From Glandiceps talaboti (taxonomy: Eukaryota > Hemichordata > Enteropneusta > Spengelidae): a stretch of 64,000 bases of DNA. The stretch covers positions 22,867,173 through 22,931,172 of the forward strand of contig NC_135562.1 of the NCBI RefSeq assembly GCF_964340395.1, given 5' to 3'. A model generated the notes under the pieces. That model did no database searches. It was given only the letters and a program-made list of their open reading frames with translations, and was not told where the DNA came from. Position numbers and translations under genes: made by a program. Positions 25,001 through 40,559 of this stretch are shown here, in pieces; within the stretch, counting starts at the first letter, position 1, and each line of letters begins with the position of its first letter.

Positions 25001-28000
25001 ACTGGTCAATAGCTGGACGGTTAACAAAATATAATACTATACTGGTTAATAGCTGGATGGTTAACAAAATATAATACTATACTGGCCAATAGCTGGATGG
25101 TTACCAAAATATAATACTATACTGACCTATAGCTGGATGGTTAACAAAATATAATACTATACTGGCCAATAGCTGGACGGTTAACAAAATATAATACTAT
25201 ACTGGTCAATAGCTGGATGGTTAACAAAATATAATACTATACTGGTCAATAGCTGGATGGTTAACAAAATATAATACTATACTTGCCAATAGCTGGATGG
25301 TTAGCAAAATATAATACTATACTGGCCAATAGCTGGACGGTTAACAAAATATAATACTCTACTGGCCAATAGCTGGATGGTTAACAAAATATAATACTAT
25401 ACTGGTCAATAGCTGGATGGTTAACAAAATATAATACTATACTGGCCAATAGCTGGACGGTTAACAAAATATAATAGTATACTGACCTATAGCTGGATGG
25501 TTAACAAAATATAATACTATACTGGTCAATAGTTGGACGGTTAACAAAATATAATACTATACTGGTCAATAGCTGGACGGTTAACAAAATATAATACTAT
25601 ACTGGTCAATAGCTGGATGGTTAACAAAATCTAATACTCTACTGACCTATAGCTGGACAGTTAACACAATATAATACTATACTGGTCAATAGCTGGACGG
25701 TTAACAAAATATAATACAATACTGGTCAATAGCTGGACGGTTAACAAAATATAATACTCTACTGGTCAATAGCTGGACGGTTAACAAAATATAATACTAT
25801 ACTGACCTATAGCTGGACAGTTAACACAATATAATACTATACTGGTCAATAGGTGGACGGTTAACAAAATATAATACTATACTGGTCAATAGCTGGACGG
25901 TTAACAAAATATAATACTATACTGACCTATAGCTGGATGGTTAACAAAATATAATACTATACTTGCCAATAGCTGGATGGTTAGCAAAATATAATACTAT
26001 ACTGGCCAATAGCTGGACGGTTAACAAAATATAATACTCTACTGGCCAATAGCTGGATGGTTAACAAAATATAATACTATACTGGTCAATAGCTGGATGG
26101 TTAACAAAATATAATACTATACTGGCCAATAGCTGGACGGTTAACAAAATATAATAGTATACTGACCTATAGCTGGATGGTTAACAAAATATAATACTAT
26201 ACTGGTCAATAGTTGGACGGTTAACAAAATATAATACTATACTGGTCAATAGCTGGACGGTTAACAAAATATAATACTATACTGGCCAATAGCTGGACGG
26301 TTAACAAAATATAATAGTATACTGACCTATAGCTGGATGGTTAACAAAATATAATACTCTACTGGTCAATAGCTGGATGGTTAACAAAATATAATACTAT
26401 ACTGGCCAATAGCTGGATGGTTAACAAAATATAATACTATACTGACCTATAGCTGGACGGTTAACAAAATATAATACTTTACTGGTCAATAGCTGGACGG
26501 TTAACAAAATATAATACTATACTGACCTATAGCTGGACGGTTAACAAAATATAATACTATACTGGTTAATAGCTGGATGGTTAACAAAATATAATACTAT
26601 ACTGACCTATAGCTGGATGGTTAACAAAATATAATACTATACTGACCTATAGCTGGACGGTTAACAAAATATAATACTATACTGGTCATTAGCTGGATGG
26701 TTAACAAAATATAATACTATACTGGTCAATAGCTGGACGGTTAACAAAATATAATACTATACTGGTCAATAGCTGGATGGTTAACAAAATATAATACTAT
26801 ACTGACCTATAGCTGGACAGTTAACACAATATAATACTATACTGGTCAATAGCTGGACGGTTAACAAAATATAATACTATACTGGTCAATAGCTGGATGG
26901 TTAACAAAATATAATATTATACTGACCTATAGCTGGACGGTTAACAAAATATAATACTTTACTGGTCAATAGCTGAATGGTTAACAAAATATAATACTAT
27001 ACTGGTCAATAGCTGGACGGTTAACAAAATATAATACTATACTGGTTAATAGCTGGATGGTTAACAAAATATAATACTATACTGGCCAATAGCTGGATGG
27101 TTACCAAAATATAATACTATACTGACCTATAGCTGGATGGTTAACAAAATATAATACTATACTGGCCAATAGCTGGACGGTTAACAAAATATAATACTAT
27201 ACTGGTCAATAGCTGGATGGTTAACAAAATATAATACTATACTGGTCAATAGCTGGATGGTTAACAAAATATAATACTATACTTGCCAATAGCTGGATGG
27301 TTAGCAAAATATAATACTATACTGGCCAATAGCTGGACGGTTAACAAAATATAATACTCTACTGGCCAATAGCTGGATGGTTAACAAAATATAATACTAT
27401 ACTGGTCAATAGCTGGATGGTTAACAAAATATAATACTATACTGGCCAATAGCTGGACGGTTAACAAAATATAATAGTATACTGACCTATAGCTGGATGG
27501 TTAACAAAATATAATACTATACTGGTCAATAGTTGGACGGTTAACAAAATATAATACTATACTGGTCAATAGCTGGACGGTTAACAAAATATAATACTAT
27601 ACTGGTCAATAGCTGGATGGTTAACAAAATCTAATACTCTACTGACCTATAGCTGGACAGTTAACACAATATAATACTATACTGGTCAATAGCTGGACGG
27701 TTAACAAAATATAATACAATACTGGTCAATAGCTGGACGGTTAACAAAATATAATACTCTACTGGTCAATAGCTGGACGGTTAACAAAATATAATACTAT
27801 ACTGACCTATAGCTGGACAGTTAACACAATATAATACTATACTGGTCAATAGGTGGACGGTTAACAAAATATAATACTATACTGGTCAATAGCTGGACGG
27901 TTAACAAAATATAATACTATACTGACCTATAGCTGGATGGTTAACAAAATATAATACTATACTTGCCAATAGCTGGATGGTTAGCAAAATATAATACTAT

Positions 28001-28700
28001 ACTGGCCAATAGCTGGACGGTTAACAAAATATAATACTCTACTGGCCAATAGCTGGATGGTTAACAAAATATAATACTATACTGGTCAATAGCTGGATGG
28101 TTAACAAAATATAATACTATACTGGCCAATAGCTGGACGGTTAACAAAATATAATAGTATACTGACCTATAGCTGGATGGTTAACAAAATATAATACTAT
28201 ACTGGTCAATAGTTGGACGGTTAACAAAATATAATACTATACTGGTCAATAGCTGGACGGTTAACAAAATATAATACTATACTGGTCAATAGCTGGATGG
28301 TTAACAAAATATAATACTCTACTGACCTATAGCTGGACAGTTAACACAATATAATACTATACTGGTCAATAGCTGGACGGTTAACAAAATATAATACTAT
28401 ACTGGTCAATAGCTGGACGGTTAACAAAATATAATACTCTACTGGTCAATAGCTGGACGGTTAACAAAATATAATACTATACTGACCTGTAGCTGGACAG
28501 TTAACACAATATAATACTATACTGGTCAATAGGTGGACGGTTAACAAAATATAATACTATACTGGTCAATAGCTGGACGGTTAACAAAATATAATACTAT
28601 ACTGACCTATAGCTGGATGGTTAACAAAATATAATACTATACTGGCCAATAGCTGGATGGTTAACAAAATATAATACTATACTGGTCAATAGCTGGATGG
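13081..28700. repeat. nested multi-kilobase duplications (4841, 3922, 1721 and 2000 bp)
   Basis: Rare markers repeat at constant offsets. The +1 monomer AAAATAATAATAATA is at 13621, 18462, 22384 and 24105 (4841, 3922, 1721). TATCCAATAG is at 13321, 18162 and 22084 (4841, 3922). AAAATCTAATAC is at 19988, 23910, 25631 and 27631 (3922, 1721, 2000). These offsets equal 121, 98, 43 and 50 monomers plus the single-base insertions crossed. One copy differs by a whole monomer: GGTCATTAGC at 14161 and 19042 is 4881 apart, because an extra GACCT monomer was gained near 18961. Confidence 0.85.
14761..16800. repeat. three tandem copies of a 680-bp, 17-monomer higher-order unit
   Basis: Copies start at 14761, 15441 and 16121, each at the marker TTGCCAATAG...GGTTAGC. 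Inside each copy GTCAATAGTTGG recurs at 15001/15681/16361 and GTCAATAGGTGG at 15321/16001/16681, always 680 bp apart. The match stops at about 16800. Copies 2 and 3 share ACAGGCC where copy 1 has ACTGGCC, so 2 and 3 separated last or were homogenised. Copy 2 alone has GACAGATAAC (about 15970) and GTCAGTAGC (16041). Pairs of the same 17-monomer unit return at 25281/25961 and 27281/27961. Confidence 0.85.
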
Positions 28701-30599
28701 TTAACAAAATATAATACTATACTGACCTATAGCTGGACGGTTAACACAATGTAATACTATACTGGCCAATAGCTGGACGGTTAACAAAATATAATACAAT
28801 ACTAGCCAATAGCTGGACGGTTAACAAAATATAATACTATACTGGTCAATAGCTGGATGGTTAACAAAATATAATACTCTACTGGCCAATAGCTGAATGG
28901 TTAACAAAATATAATACTATACTGGTCAATAGCTGGATGGTTAACAAAATATAATACTCTACTGGCCAATAGCTGGATGGTTAACAAAATATAATACTAT
29001 ACTGACCTATAGCTGGATGGTTAACAAAATATAATACTATACTGGCCAATAGCTGGATGGTTAACAAAATATAATACTTTACTGGCCAATAGCTGGATGG
29101 TTAACAAAATATAATACTATACTGGTCAATAGCTGGATGGTTAACAAAATATAATACTATACTGGCCAATAGCTGGATGGTTAACAACATATAATACTAT
29201 ACTGGCCAATAGCTGGATGGTTAACAAAATATAATACTATACTGGTCAATAGCTGGATGGCTAACAAAATATAATACTATACTGGCCAATAGCTGGACTG
29301 TTAACAAAATATAATACTATACTGGCCAATAGCTGGATGGTTAACAAAATATAATACTATACTGGTCAATAGCTGGACGGTTAACAAAATATAATACTAT
29401 ACTGGCCAATAGCTGGATGGTTAACAAAATATAATACTATACTGGCCAATAGCTGGATGGTTAACAAAATATAATACTATACTGGTTAATAGCTGGACGG
29501 TTAACAAAATATAATACTATACTGACCTATAGCTGGATGGTTAACAAAATATAATACTATACTGGCCAATAGCTGGTTGGTTAACAAAATATAATACTAT
29601 ACTGGCCAATAGCTGGACGGTTAACAAAATATAATACTCTACTGGTCAATAGCTGGATGGTTAACAAAATATAATACTATACTGGTCAATAGCTGGACGG
29701 TTAACAAAATATAATACTATACTGGCCAATAGCTGGATGGTTAACAAAATATAATGCTATACTGGCCAATAGCTGGACGGTTAACAAAATATAATACTAT
29801 ACTGACCTATAGCTGGACGGTTAACAAAATATAATACTATACTGGTCAATAGCTGGATGGTTAACAAAATATAATACTATACTGGTCAATAGCTGGATGG
29901 TTAACAAAATATAATACTATACTGGTCAATAGCTGGATGGTTAACAAAATATAATACTCTACTGGTCAATAGCTGGATGGTTAACAAAATATAATACTAT
30001 ACTGGTCAATAGCTGGATGGTTAACAAAATATAATACTATACTGACCTATAGCTGGATGGTTAACAAAATTTAATACTTTACTGGCCAATAGCTGGATGG
30101 TTAACAAAATATAATACTATACTGGCCAATAGCTGGATGGTTAACAAAATATAATACTATACTGGCCAATAGCTGGATGGTTAACAAAATATAATACTCT
30201 ACTGGTCAATAGCTGGACAGTTAACAAAATATAATACTTTACTGGTCAATAGCTGGATGGTTAACAAAATATAATACTATACTGGTCAATAGCTGGATGG
30301 TTAACAAAATATAATACTATACTGGCCAATAGCTGGATGGTTAACAAAATATAATAATATACTGGCCAATAGCTGGATGGTTAACAAAATATAATACTAT
30401 ACTGGTCAATAGCTGGATGGTTAACAAAATATAATACTATACTGGCCAATAGCTGGATGGTTAACAAAATATAATACTATACTGGTCAATAGCTGGATGG
30501 TTAACAAAATATAATACTATACTGGCCAATAACTGGATGGTTAACACAATATAATACTATACTGGTCAATAGCTGGATGGTTAACAAAATATAATACTA

Positions 30600-33500
30600 T
30601 AATGACCTATAGCTGGATGGTTAACAAAATATAATACTATACTGGCCAATAGCTGGATGGTTAACAAAATATAATACTTTACTGGCCAATAGCTGGATGG
30701 TTAACAAAATATAATACTATACTGGTCAATAGCTGGATGGTTAACAAAATATAATACTATACTGGCCAATAGCTGGATGGTTAACAACTTATAATACTAT
30801 ACTGGCCAATAGCTGGATGGTTAACAAAATATAATACTATACTGGTCAATAGCTGGATGGCTAACAAAATATAATACTATACTGGCCAATAGCTGGACTG
30901 TTAACAAAATATAATACTATACTGGCCAATAGCTGGACGGTTAACAAAATATAATACTATACTGGTCAATAGCTGGACGGTTAACAAAATATAATACTAT
31001 ACTGGCCAATAGCTGGATGGTTAACAAAATATAATACTATACTGGCCAATAGCTGGATGGTTAACAAAATATAATACTATACTGGTTAATAGCTGGATGG
31101 TTAACAAAATATAATACTATACTGACCTATAGCTGGATGGTTAACAAAATATAATACTATACAGGCCAATAGCTGGACGGTTAACAAAATATAATACTAT
31201 ACTGGCCAATAGCTGGATGGTTAACAAAATATAATACTATACTGGCCAATAGCTGTACGGTTAACAAAATATAATACTATACTGGTCAATAGCTGGATGG
31301 TTAACAAAATATAATAGTATACTGGCCAATAGCTGGATGGTTAACAAAATATAATACTATACTATCCAATAGCTGGACGGTTAACAAAATATAATACTCT
31401 ACTGGTCAATAGCTGGATGGTTAACAAAATATAATACTATACTGGTCAATAGCTGGATGGTTAACAAAATATAATACTATACTGGCCAATAGCTGGACGG
31501 TTAACAAAATATAATAGTATACTGGCCAATAGCTGGATGGTTAACAAAATATAATACTATACTGGCCAATAGCTGGATGGTTAACAAAATATAATACTCT
31601 ACTGGTCAATAGCTGGATGGTTAACAAAATATAATACTATACTGGTCAATAGCTGGATGGTTAACAAAATATAATACTATACTGGCCAATAGCTGGATGG
31701 TTAACAAAATATAATACTATACTGGCCAATAGCTGGATGGTTAACAAAATATAATACTATACTGGTCAATAGCTGGATGGTTAACAAAATATAATACTAT
31801 ACTTGCCAATAGCTGGATGGTTAGCAAAATATAATACTATACTGGCCAATAGCTGGACGATTAACAAAATATAATACTCTACTGGCCAATAGCTGGATGG
31901 TTAACAAAATATAATACTATACTGGTCAATAGCTGGATGGTTAACAAAATATAATACTATACTGGCCAATAGCTGGACGGTTAACAAAATATAATAGTAT
32001 ACTGACCTATAGGTGGATGGTTAACAAAATATAATACTATACTGGTCAATAGTTGGACGGTTAACAAAATATAATACTATACTGGTCAATAGCTGGACGG
32101 TTAACAAAATATAATACTATACTGGTCAATAGCTGGATGGTTAACAAAATATAATACTCTACTGACCTATAGCTGGACAGTTAACACAATATAATACTAT
32201 ACTGGTCAATAGCTGGACGGTTAACAAAATATAATACTATACTGGTCAAAAGCTGGACTGTTAACAAAATATAATACTCTACTGGTCAATAGCTGGATGG
32301 TTAACAAAATATAATACTATACTGACCTATAGCTGGACAGTTAACACAATATAATACTATACTGGTCAATAGGTGGACGGTTAACAAAATATAATACTAT
32401 ACTGACCTATAGCTGGATGGTTAACAAAATATAATACTATACTGGCCAATAGCTGGATGGTTAACAAAATGTAATACAATACTAGCCAATAGCTGGATGG
32501 TTAACAAAATATAATACTATACTGACCTATAGCTGGATGGTTAACAAAATATAATACTATACTGACCTATAGCTGGACGGTTAACACAATATAATACTAT
32601 ACTGGCCAATAGCTGGACGGTTAACAAAATATAATACAATACTAGCCAATAGCTGGACGGTTAACAAAATATAATACTATACTGGTCAATAGCTGGATGG
32701 TTAACAAAATATAATACTCTACTGGCCAATAGCTGGATGGTTAACAAAATATAATACTCTACTGGTCAATAGCTGGATGGTTAACAAAATATAATACTCT
32801 ACTGGCCAATAGCTGGATGGTTAACAAAATATAATACTCTACTGGTTAATAGCTGGATGGTTAACAAAATATAATACTATACTGGTCAATAGCTGGACGG
32901 TTAACAAAATATAATACTATACTGGTCAATAGCTGGATGGTTAACAAAATATAATACTATACTGACCTATAGCTGGACAGTTACCATAATATAATACTAT
33001 ACTGGTCAATAGCTGGACGGTTAACAAAATATAATACTATACTGGTCAATAGCTGGATGGTTAACAAAATATAATACTATACTGACCTATAGCTGGACGG
33101 TTAACAAAATATAATACTTTACTGGTCAATAGCTGGATGGTTAACAAAATATAATACTATACTGGTCAATAGCTGGACGGTTAACAAAATATAATACTAT
33201 ACTGGTTAATAGCTGGATGGTTAACAAAATTTAATACTATACTGGCCAATAGCTGGATGGTTAACAAAATATAATACTATACTGACCTATAGCTGGATGG
33301 TTAACAAAATATAATACTATACTGGTCAATAGCTGGACGGTTAACAAAATATAATACTATACTGGACAATAGCTGGATGGTTAACAAAATATAATACTAT
33401 ACTGGTCAATAGCTGGATGGTTAACAAAATATAATACTATACTTGCCAATAGCTGGATGGTTAACAAAATATAATACTATACTGGCCAATAGCTGGACGG

Positions 33501-34800
33501 TTAACAAAATATAATACTCTACTGGCCAATAGCTGGATGGTTAACAAAATATAATACTATACTGGTCAATAGCTGGATGGTTAACAAAATATAATACTAT
33601 ACTGGCCAATAGCTGGACGGTTAACAAAATATAATAGTATACTGACCTATAGCTGGATGGTTAACAAAATATAATACTATACTGGTCAATAGTTGGACGG
33701 TTAACAAAATATAATACTATACTGACCTATAGCTGGATGGTTAACAAAATATAATACTATACTGGCCAATAGCTGGATGGTTAACAAAATATAATACTTT
33801 ACTGGCCAATAGCTGGATGGTTAACAAAATATAATACTATACTGGTCAATAGCTGGATGGTTAACAAAATATAATACTATACTGGACAATAGCTGGATGG
33901 TTAACAACTTATAATACTATACTGGCCAATAGCTGGATGGTTAACAAAATATAATACTATACTGGTCAATAGCTGGATGGCTAACAAAATATAATACTAT
34001 ACTGGCCAATAGCTGGACTGTTAACAAAATATAATACTATACTGGCCAATAGCTGGATGGTTAACAAAATATAATACTATACTGGTCAATAGCTGGACGG
34101 TTAACAAAATATAATACTATACTGGCCAATAGCTGGATGGTTAACAAAATATAATACTATACTGGCCAATAGCTGGATGGTTAACAAAATATAATACTAT
34201 ACTGGTTAATAGCTGGATGGTTAACAAAATATAATACTATACTGACCTATAGCTGGATGGTTAACAAAATATAATACTATACAGGCCAATAGCTGGACGG
34301 TTAACAAAATATAATACTATACTGGCCAATAGCTGGATGGTTAACAAAATATAATACTATACTGGCCAATAGCTGTACGGTTAACAAAATATAATACTAT
34401 ACTGGTCAATAGCTGGATGGTTAACAAAATATAATAGTATACTGGCCAATAGCTGGATGGTTAACAAAATATAATACTCTACTATCCAATAGCTGGACGG
34501 TTAACAAAATATAATACTCTACTGGTCAATAGCTGGATGGTTAACAAAATATAATACTATACTGGTCAATAGCTGGATGGTTAACAAAATATAATACTAT
34601 ACTGGCCAATAGCTGGACGGTTAACAAAATATAATAGTATACTGGCCAATAGCTGGATGGTTAACAAAATATAATACTATACTGGCCAATAGCTGGATGG
34701 TTAACAAAATATAATACTCTACTGGTCAATAGCTGGATGGTTAACAAAATATAATACTATACTGGTCAATAGCTGGATGGTTAACAAAATAATAATAATA
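30600..34800. repeat. 3120-bp (78-monomer) duplication inside the 40-bp array
   Basis: Three independent markers share the offset 3120: TTAACAACTTATAA at 30781 and 33901, AGCTGTACGG at 31251 and 34371, and TATCCAATAG at 31366 and 34486. The copies differ afterwards: only the second has the +1 AATAATAATA monomer (34786). Outer limits are approximate. Confidence 0.8.
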
Positions 34801-37800
34801 TACTTGCCAATAGCTGGATGGTTAACAAAATATAATACTATACTGGCCAATAGCTGGACGGTTAACAAAATATAATACTCTACTGGCCAATAGCTGGATG
34901 GTTAACAAAATATAATACTCTACTGGCCAATAGCTGTATGGTTAACAAAATATAATACTATACTGGCCAATAGCTGGACGGTTAACAAAATATAATAGTA
35001 TACTGACCTATAGCTGGATGGTTAACAAAATATAATACTCTACTGGTCAAAAGCTGGATGGTTAACAAAATATAATACTATACTGGCCAATAGCTGGATG
35101 GTTAACAAAATATAATACTATACTGACCTATAGCTGGACGGTTAACAAAATATAATACTTTACTGGTCAATAGCTGGATGGTTAACAAAATATAATACTA
35201 TACTGACCTATAGCTGGACGGTTAACAAAATATAATACTATACTGGTTAATAGCTGGATGGTTAACAAAATATAATACTATACTGACCTATAGCTGGATG
35301 GTTAACAAAATATAATACTATACTGACCTATAGCTGGACGGTTAACAAAATATAATACTTTACTGGTCATTAGCTGGATGGTTAACAAAATATAATACTA
35401 TACTGGTCAATAGCTGGACGGTTAACAAAATATAATACTATACTGGTCAATAGCTGGATGGTTAACAAAATATAATACTATACTGACCTATAGCTGGACA
35501 GTTAACACAATATAATACTATACTGGTCAATAGTTGGACGGTTAACAAAATATAATACTATACTGGTCAATAGCTGGATGGTTAACAAAATATAATATTA
35601 TACTGACCTATAGCTGGACGGTTAACAAAATATAATACTTTACTGGTCAATAGCTGGATGGTTAACAAAATATAATACTATACTGGTCAATAGCTGGACG
35701 GTTAACAAAATATAATACTATACTGGTTAATAGCTGGATGGTTAACAAAATATAATACTATACTGGCCAATAGCTGGATGGTTACCAAAATATAATACTA
35801 TACTGACCTATAGCTGGATGGTTAACAAAATATAATACTATACTGGTCAATAGCTGGACGGTTAACAAAATATAATACTATACTGGTCAATAGCTGGATG
35901 GTTAACAAAATATAATACTATACTGGTCAATAGCTGGATGGTTAACAAAATATAATACTATACTTGCCAATAGCTGGATGGTTAGCAAAATATAATACTA
36001 TACTGGCCAATAGCTGGACGGTTAACAAAATATAATACTCTACTGGCCAATAGCTGGATGGTTAACAAAATATAATACTATACTGGTCAATAGCTGGATG
36101 GTTAACAAAATATAATACTATACTGGCCAATAGCTGGACGGTTAACAAAATATAATAGTATACTGACCTATAGGTGGATGGTTAACAAAATATAATACTA
36201 TACTGGTCAATAGTTGGACGGTTAACAAAATATAATACTATACTGGTCAATAGCTGGACGGTTAACAAAATATAATACTATACTGGTCAATAGCTGGATG
36301 GTTAACAAAATATAATACTCTACTGACCTATAGCTGGACAGTTAACACAATATAATACTATACTGGTCAATAGCTGGACGGTTAACAAAATATAATACTA
36401 TACTGGTCAAAAGCTGGACGGTTAACAAAATATAATACTCTACTGGTCAATAGCTGGACGGTTAACAAAATATAATACTATACTGACCTATAGCTGGACA
36501 GTTAACACAATATAATACTATACTGGTCAATAGGTGGACGGTTAACAAAATATAATACTATACTGGTCAATAGCTGGACGGTTAACAAAATATAATACTA
36601 TACTGACCTATAGCTGGATGGTTAACAAAATATAATACTATACTGGCCAATAGCTGGATGGTTAACAAAATATAATACTATACTGGTCAATAGCTGGATG
36701 GTTAACAAAATATAATACTATACTGACCTATAGCTGGACGGTTAACACAATATAATACTATACTGGCCAATAGCTGGACGGTTAACAAAATATAATACAA
36801 TACTAGCCAATACCTGGACGGTTAACAAAATATAATACTATACTGGTCAATAGCTGGATGGTTAACAAAATATAATACTCTACTGGCCAATAGCTGGATG
36901 GTTAACAAAATATAATACTCTACTGGTCAATAGCTGGATGGTTAACAAAATATAATACTCTACTGGCCAATAGCTGGATGGTTAACAAAATATAATACTC
37001 TACTGGTTAATAGCTGGATGGTTAACAAAATATAATACTATACTGGTCAATAGCTGGACGGTTAACAAAATATAATACTATACTGGTCAATAGCTGGATG
37101 GTTAACAAAATATAATACTATACTGACCTATAGCTGGACAGTTAACACAATATAATACTTTACTGGTCAATAGCTGGATGGTTAACAAAATATAATACTA
37201 TACTGGTCAATAGCTGGACGGTTAACAAAATATAATGCTATACTGGTCAATAGGTGGATGGTTAACAAAATATAATACTATACTGGTCAATAGCTGGATG
37301 GTTAACAAAATATAATACTATACTTGCCAATAGCTGGACGGTTAACAAAATATAATACTATACTGGTCAATAGCTGGATGGTTAACAAAATATAATACTA
37401 TACTGGTCAATAGCTGGATGGTTAACAAAATATAATACTATACTGGTCAATAGCTGGATGGTTAACAAAATATAATACTATACTGACCTTTAGCTGGACA
37501 GTTAACACAATATAATACTTTACTGGTCAATAGCTGGATGGTTAACAAAATATAATACTATACTGGTCAATAGCTGGACGGTTAACAAAATATAATACTA
37601 TACTGGTCAATAGCTGGACGGTTAACAAAATATAGTACTTTACTGGTCAATAGCTGGATGGTTAACAAAATATAATACTATACTGGTCAATAGCTGGACG
37701 GTTAACAAAATATAATACTATACTGGTCAATAGCTGGATGGTTAACAAAATATAATACTATACTGGTCAATAGCTGGATGGTTAACAAAATATAATACTA

Positions 37801-40559
37801 TACTTGCCAATAGCTGGATGGTTAACAAAATATAATACTATACTGGCCAATAGCTGGACGGTTAACAAAATATAATACTCTACTGGTCAATAGCTGGATG
37901 GTTAACAAAATATAATACTATACTGGTCAATAGCTGGATGGTTAACAAAATATAATACTATACTGGCCAATAGCTGGACGGTTAACAAAATATAATAGTA
38001 TACTGACCTATAGCTGGATGGTTAACAAAATATAATACTATACTGGTCAATAGTTGGACGGTTAACAAAATATAATACTATACTGACCTATAGCTGGACA
38101 GTTAACACAATATAATACTATACTGGTCAATAGGTGGACGGTTAACAAAATATAATACTATACTGGTCAATAGCTGGACGGTTAACAAAATATAATACTA
38201 TACTGACCTATAGCTGGATGGTTAACAAAATATAATACTATACTGGCCAATAGCTGGATGGTTAACAAAATATAATACTATACTGGTCAATAGCTGGACG
38301 GTTAACAAAATATAATACTATACTGACCTATAGCTGGACGGTTAACACAATATAATACTATACTGGCCAATAGCTGGACGGTTAACAAAATATAATACAA
38401 TACTAGCCAATAGCTGGACGGTTAACAAAATATAATACTATACTGGTCAATAGCTGGATGGTTAACAAAATATAATACTCTACTGGCCAATAGCTGGATG
38501 GTTAACAAAATATAATACTCTACTGGTCAATAGCTGGATGGTTAACAAAATATAATACTCTACTGGCCAATAGCTGGATGGTTAACAAAATATAATACTC
38601 TACTGGTTAATAGCTGGATGGTTAACAAAATATAATACTATACTGGTCAATAGCTGGACGGTTAACAAAATGTAATACTATACTGGTCAATAGCTGGATG
38701 GTTAACAAAATATAATACTATACTGACCTATAGCTGGACAGTTAACACAATATAATACTATACTGGTCAATAGCTGGACGGTTAACAAAAATATAATACT
38801 ATACTGGTCAATAGCTGGATGGTTAACAAAATATAATACTATACTGACCTATAGCTGGACGGTTAACAAAATATAATACTTTACTGGTCAATAGCTGGAT
38901 GGTTAACAAAATATAATACTATACTGGTCAATAGCTGGACGGTTAACAAAATATAATACTATACTGGTTAATAGCTGGATGGTTAACAAAATATAATACT
39001 ATACTGGCCAATAGCTGGATGGTTAACAAAATATAATACTATACTGACCCATAGCTGGATGGTTAACAAAATATAATACTATACTGGTCAATAGCTGGAC
39101 GGTTAACAAAATATAATACTATACTGGTCAATAGCTGGACAGTTAACAAAATATAATACTCTACTGGTCAATAGCTGGATGGTTAACAAAATATAATACT
39201 ATACTGGTCAATAGCTGGATGGTTAACAAAATATAATACTATACTGGCCAATAGCTGGATGGTTAACAAAATATAATAATATACTGGCCAATAGCTGGAT
39301 GGTTAACAAAATATAATACTATACTGGTCAATAGCTGGAAGGTTAACAAAATATAATACTATAATGGCCAATAGCTGGATGGTTAACAAAAGATAATACT
39401 ATACTGGTCAATAGCTGGATGGTTAACAAAATATAATACTATACTGGCCAATAACTGGATGGTTAACACAATATAATACTATACTGGTCAATAGCTGGAT
39501 GGTTAACAAAATATAATACTATACTGACCTATAGCTGGATGGTTAACAAAATATAATACTATACTGGCCAATAGCTGGATGGTTAACAAAATAAAATACT
39601 TTACTGGCCAATAGCTGGATGGTTAACAAAATATAATACTATACTGGTCAATAGCTGGATGGTTAACAAAATATAATACTATACTGGCCAATAGCTGGAT
39701 GGTTAACAACATATAATACTATACTGGCCAATAGCTGGATGGTTAACAAAATATAATACTATACTGGTCAATAGCTGGATGGCTAACAAAATATAATACT
39801 ATACTGGCCAATAGCTGGACTGTTAACAAAATATAATACTATACTGGCCAATAGCTGGATGGTTAACAAAATATAATACTATACTGGTCAATAGCTGGAC
39901 GGTTAACAAAATATAATACTATACTGGCCAATAGCTGGATGGTTAACATAATATAATACTATACTGGCCAATAGCTGGATGGTTAACAAAATATAATACT
40001 ATACTGGTTAATAGCTGGATGGTTAACAAAATATAATACTATACTGACCTATAGCTGGATGGTTAACAAAATATAATACTATACTGGCCAATAGCTGCAT
40101 GGTTAACAAAAAATAATACTATACTGGCCAATAGCTGGATGGTTAACAAAATATAATACTATACTGGTCAATAGCTGGATGGTTAACAAAATATAATACT
40201 CTACTGGTCAATAGCTGGATGGTTAACAAAATATAATACTATACTGGTCAATAGCTGGATGGTTAACAAAATATAATACTATACTGGCCAATACTGGACG
40301 GTTAACAAAATATAATACTATACTGGTCAATAGTTGGATGGTTAACAAAATATAATACTATACTGGCCAATAGCTGGACGGTTAACAAAATATAATACTA
40401 TACTGGTCAATAGCTGGATGGTTAACAAAATATAATACTATACTGGTCAATAGCTGGACGGTTAATAAAATATAATACTATACTGGTCAATAGCTGGACG
40501 GTTAACAAAATATAATACTTTACTGACCAATAGCTGGATGGTTAACAAAATATAATACT

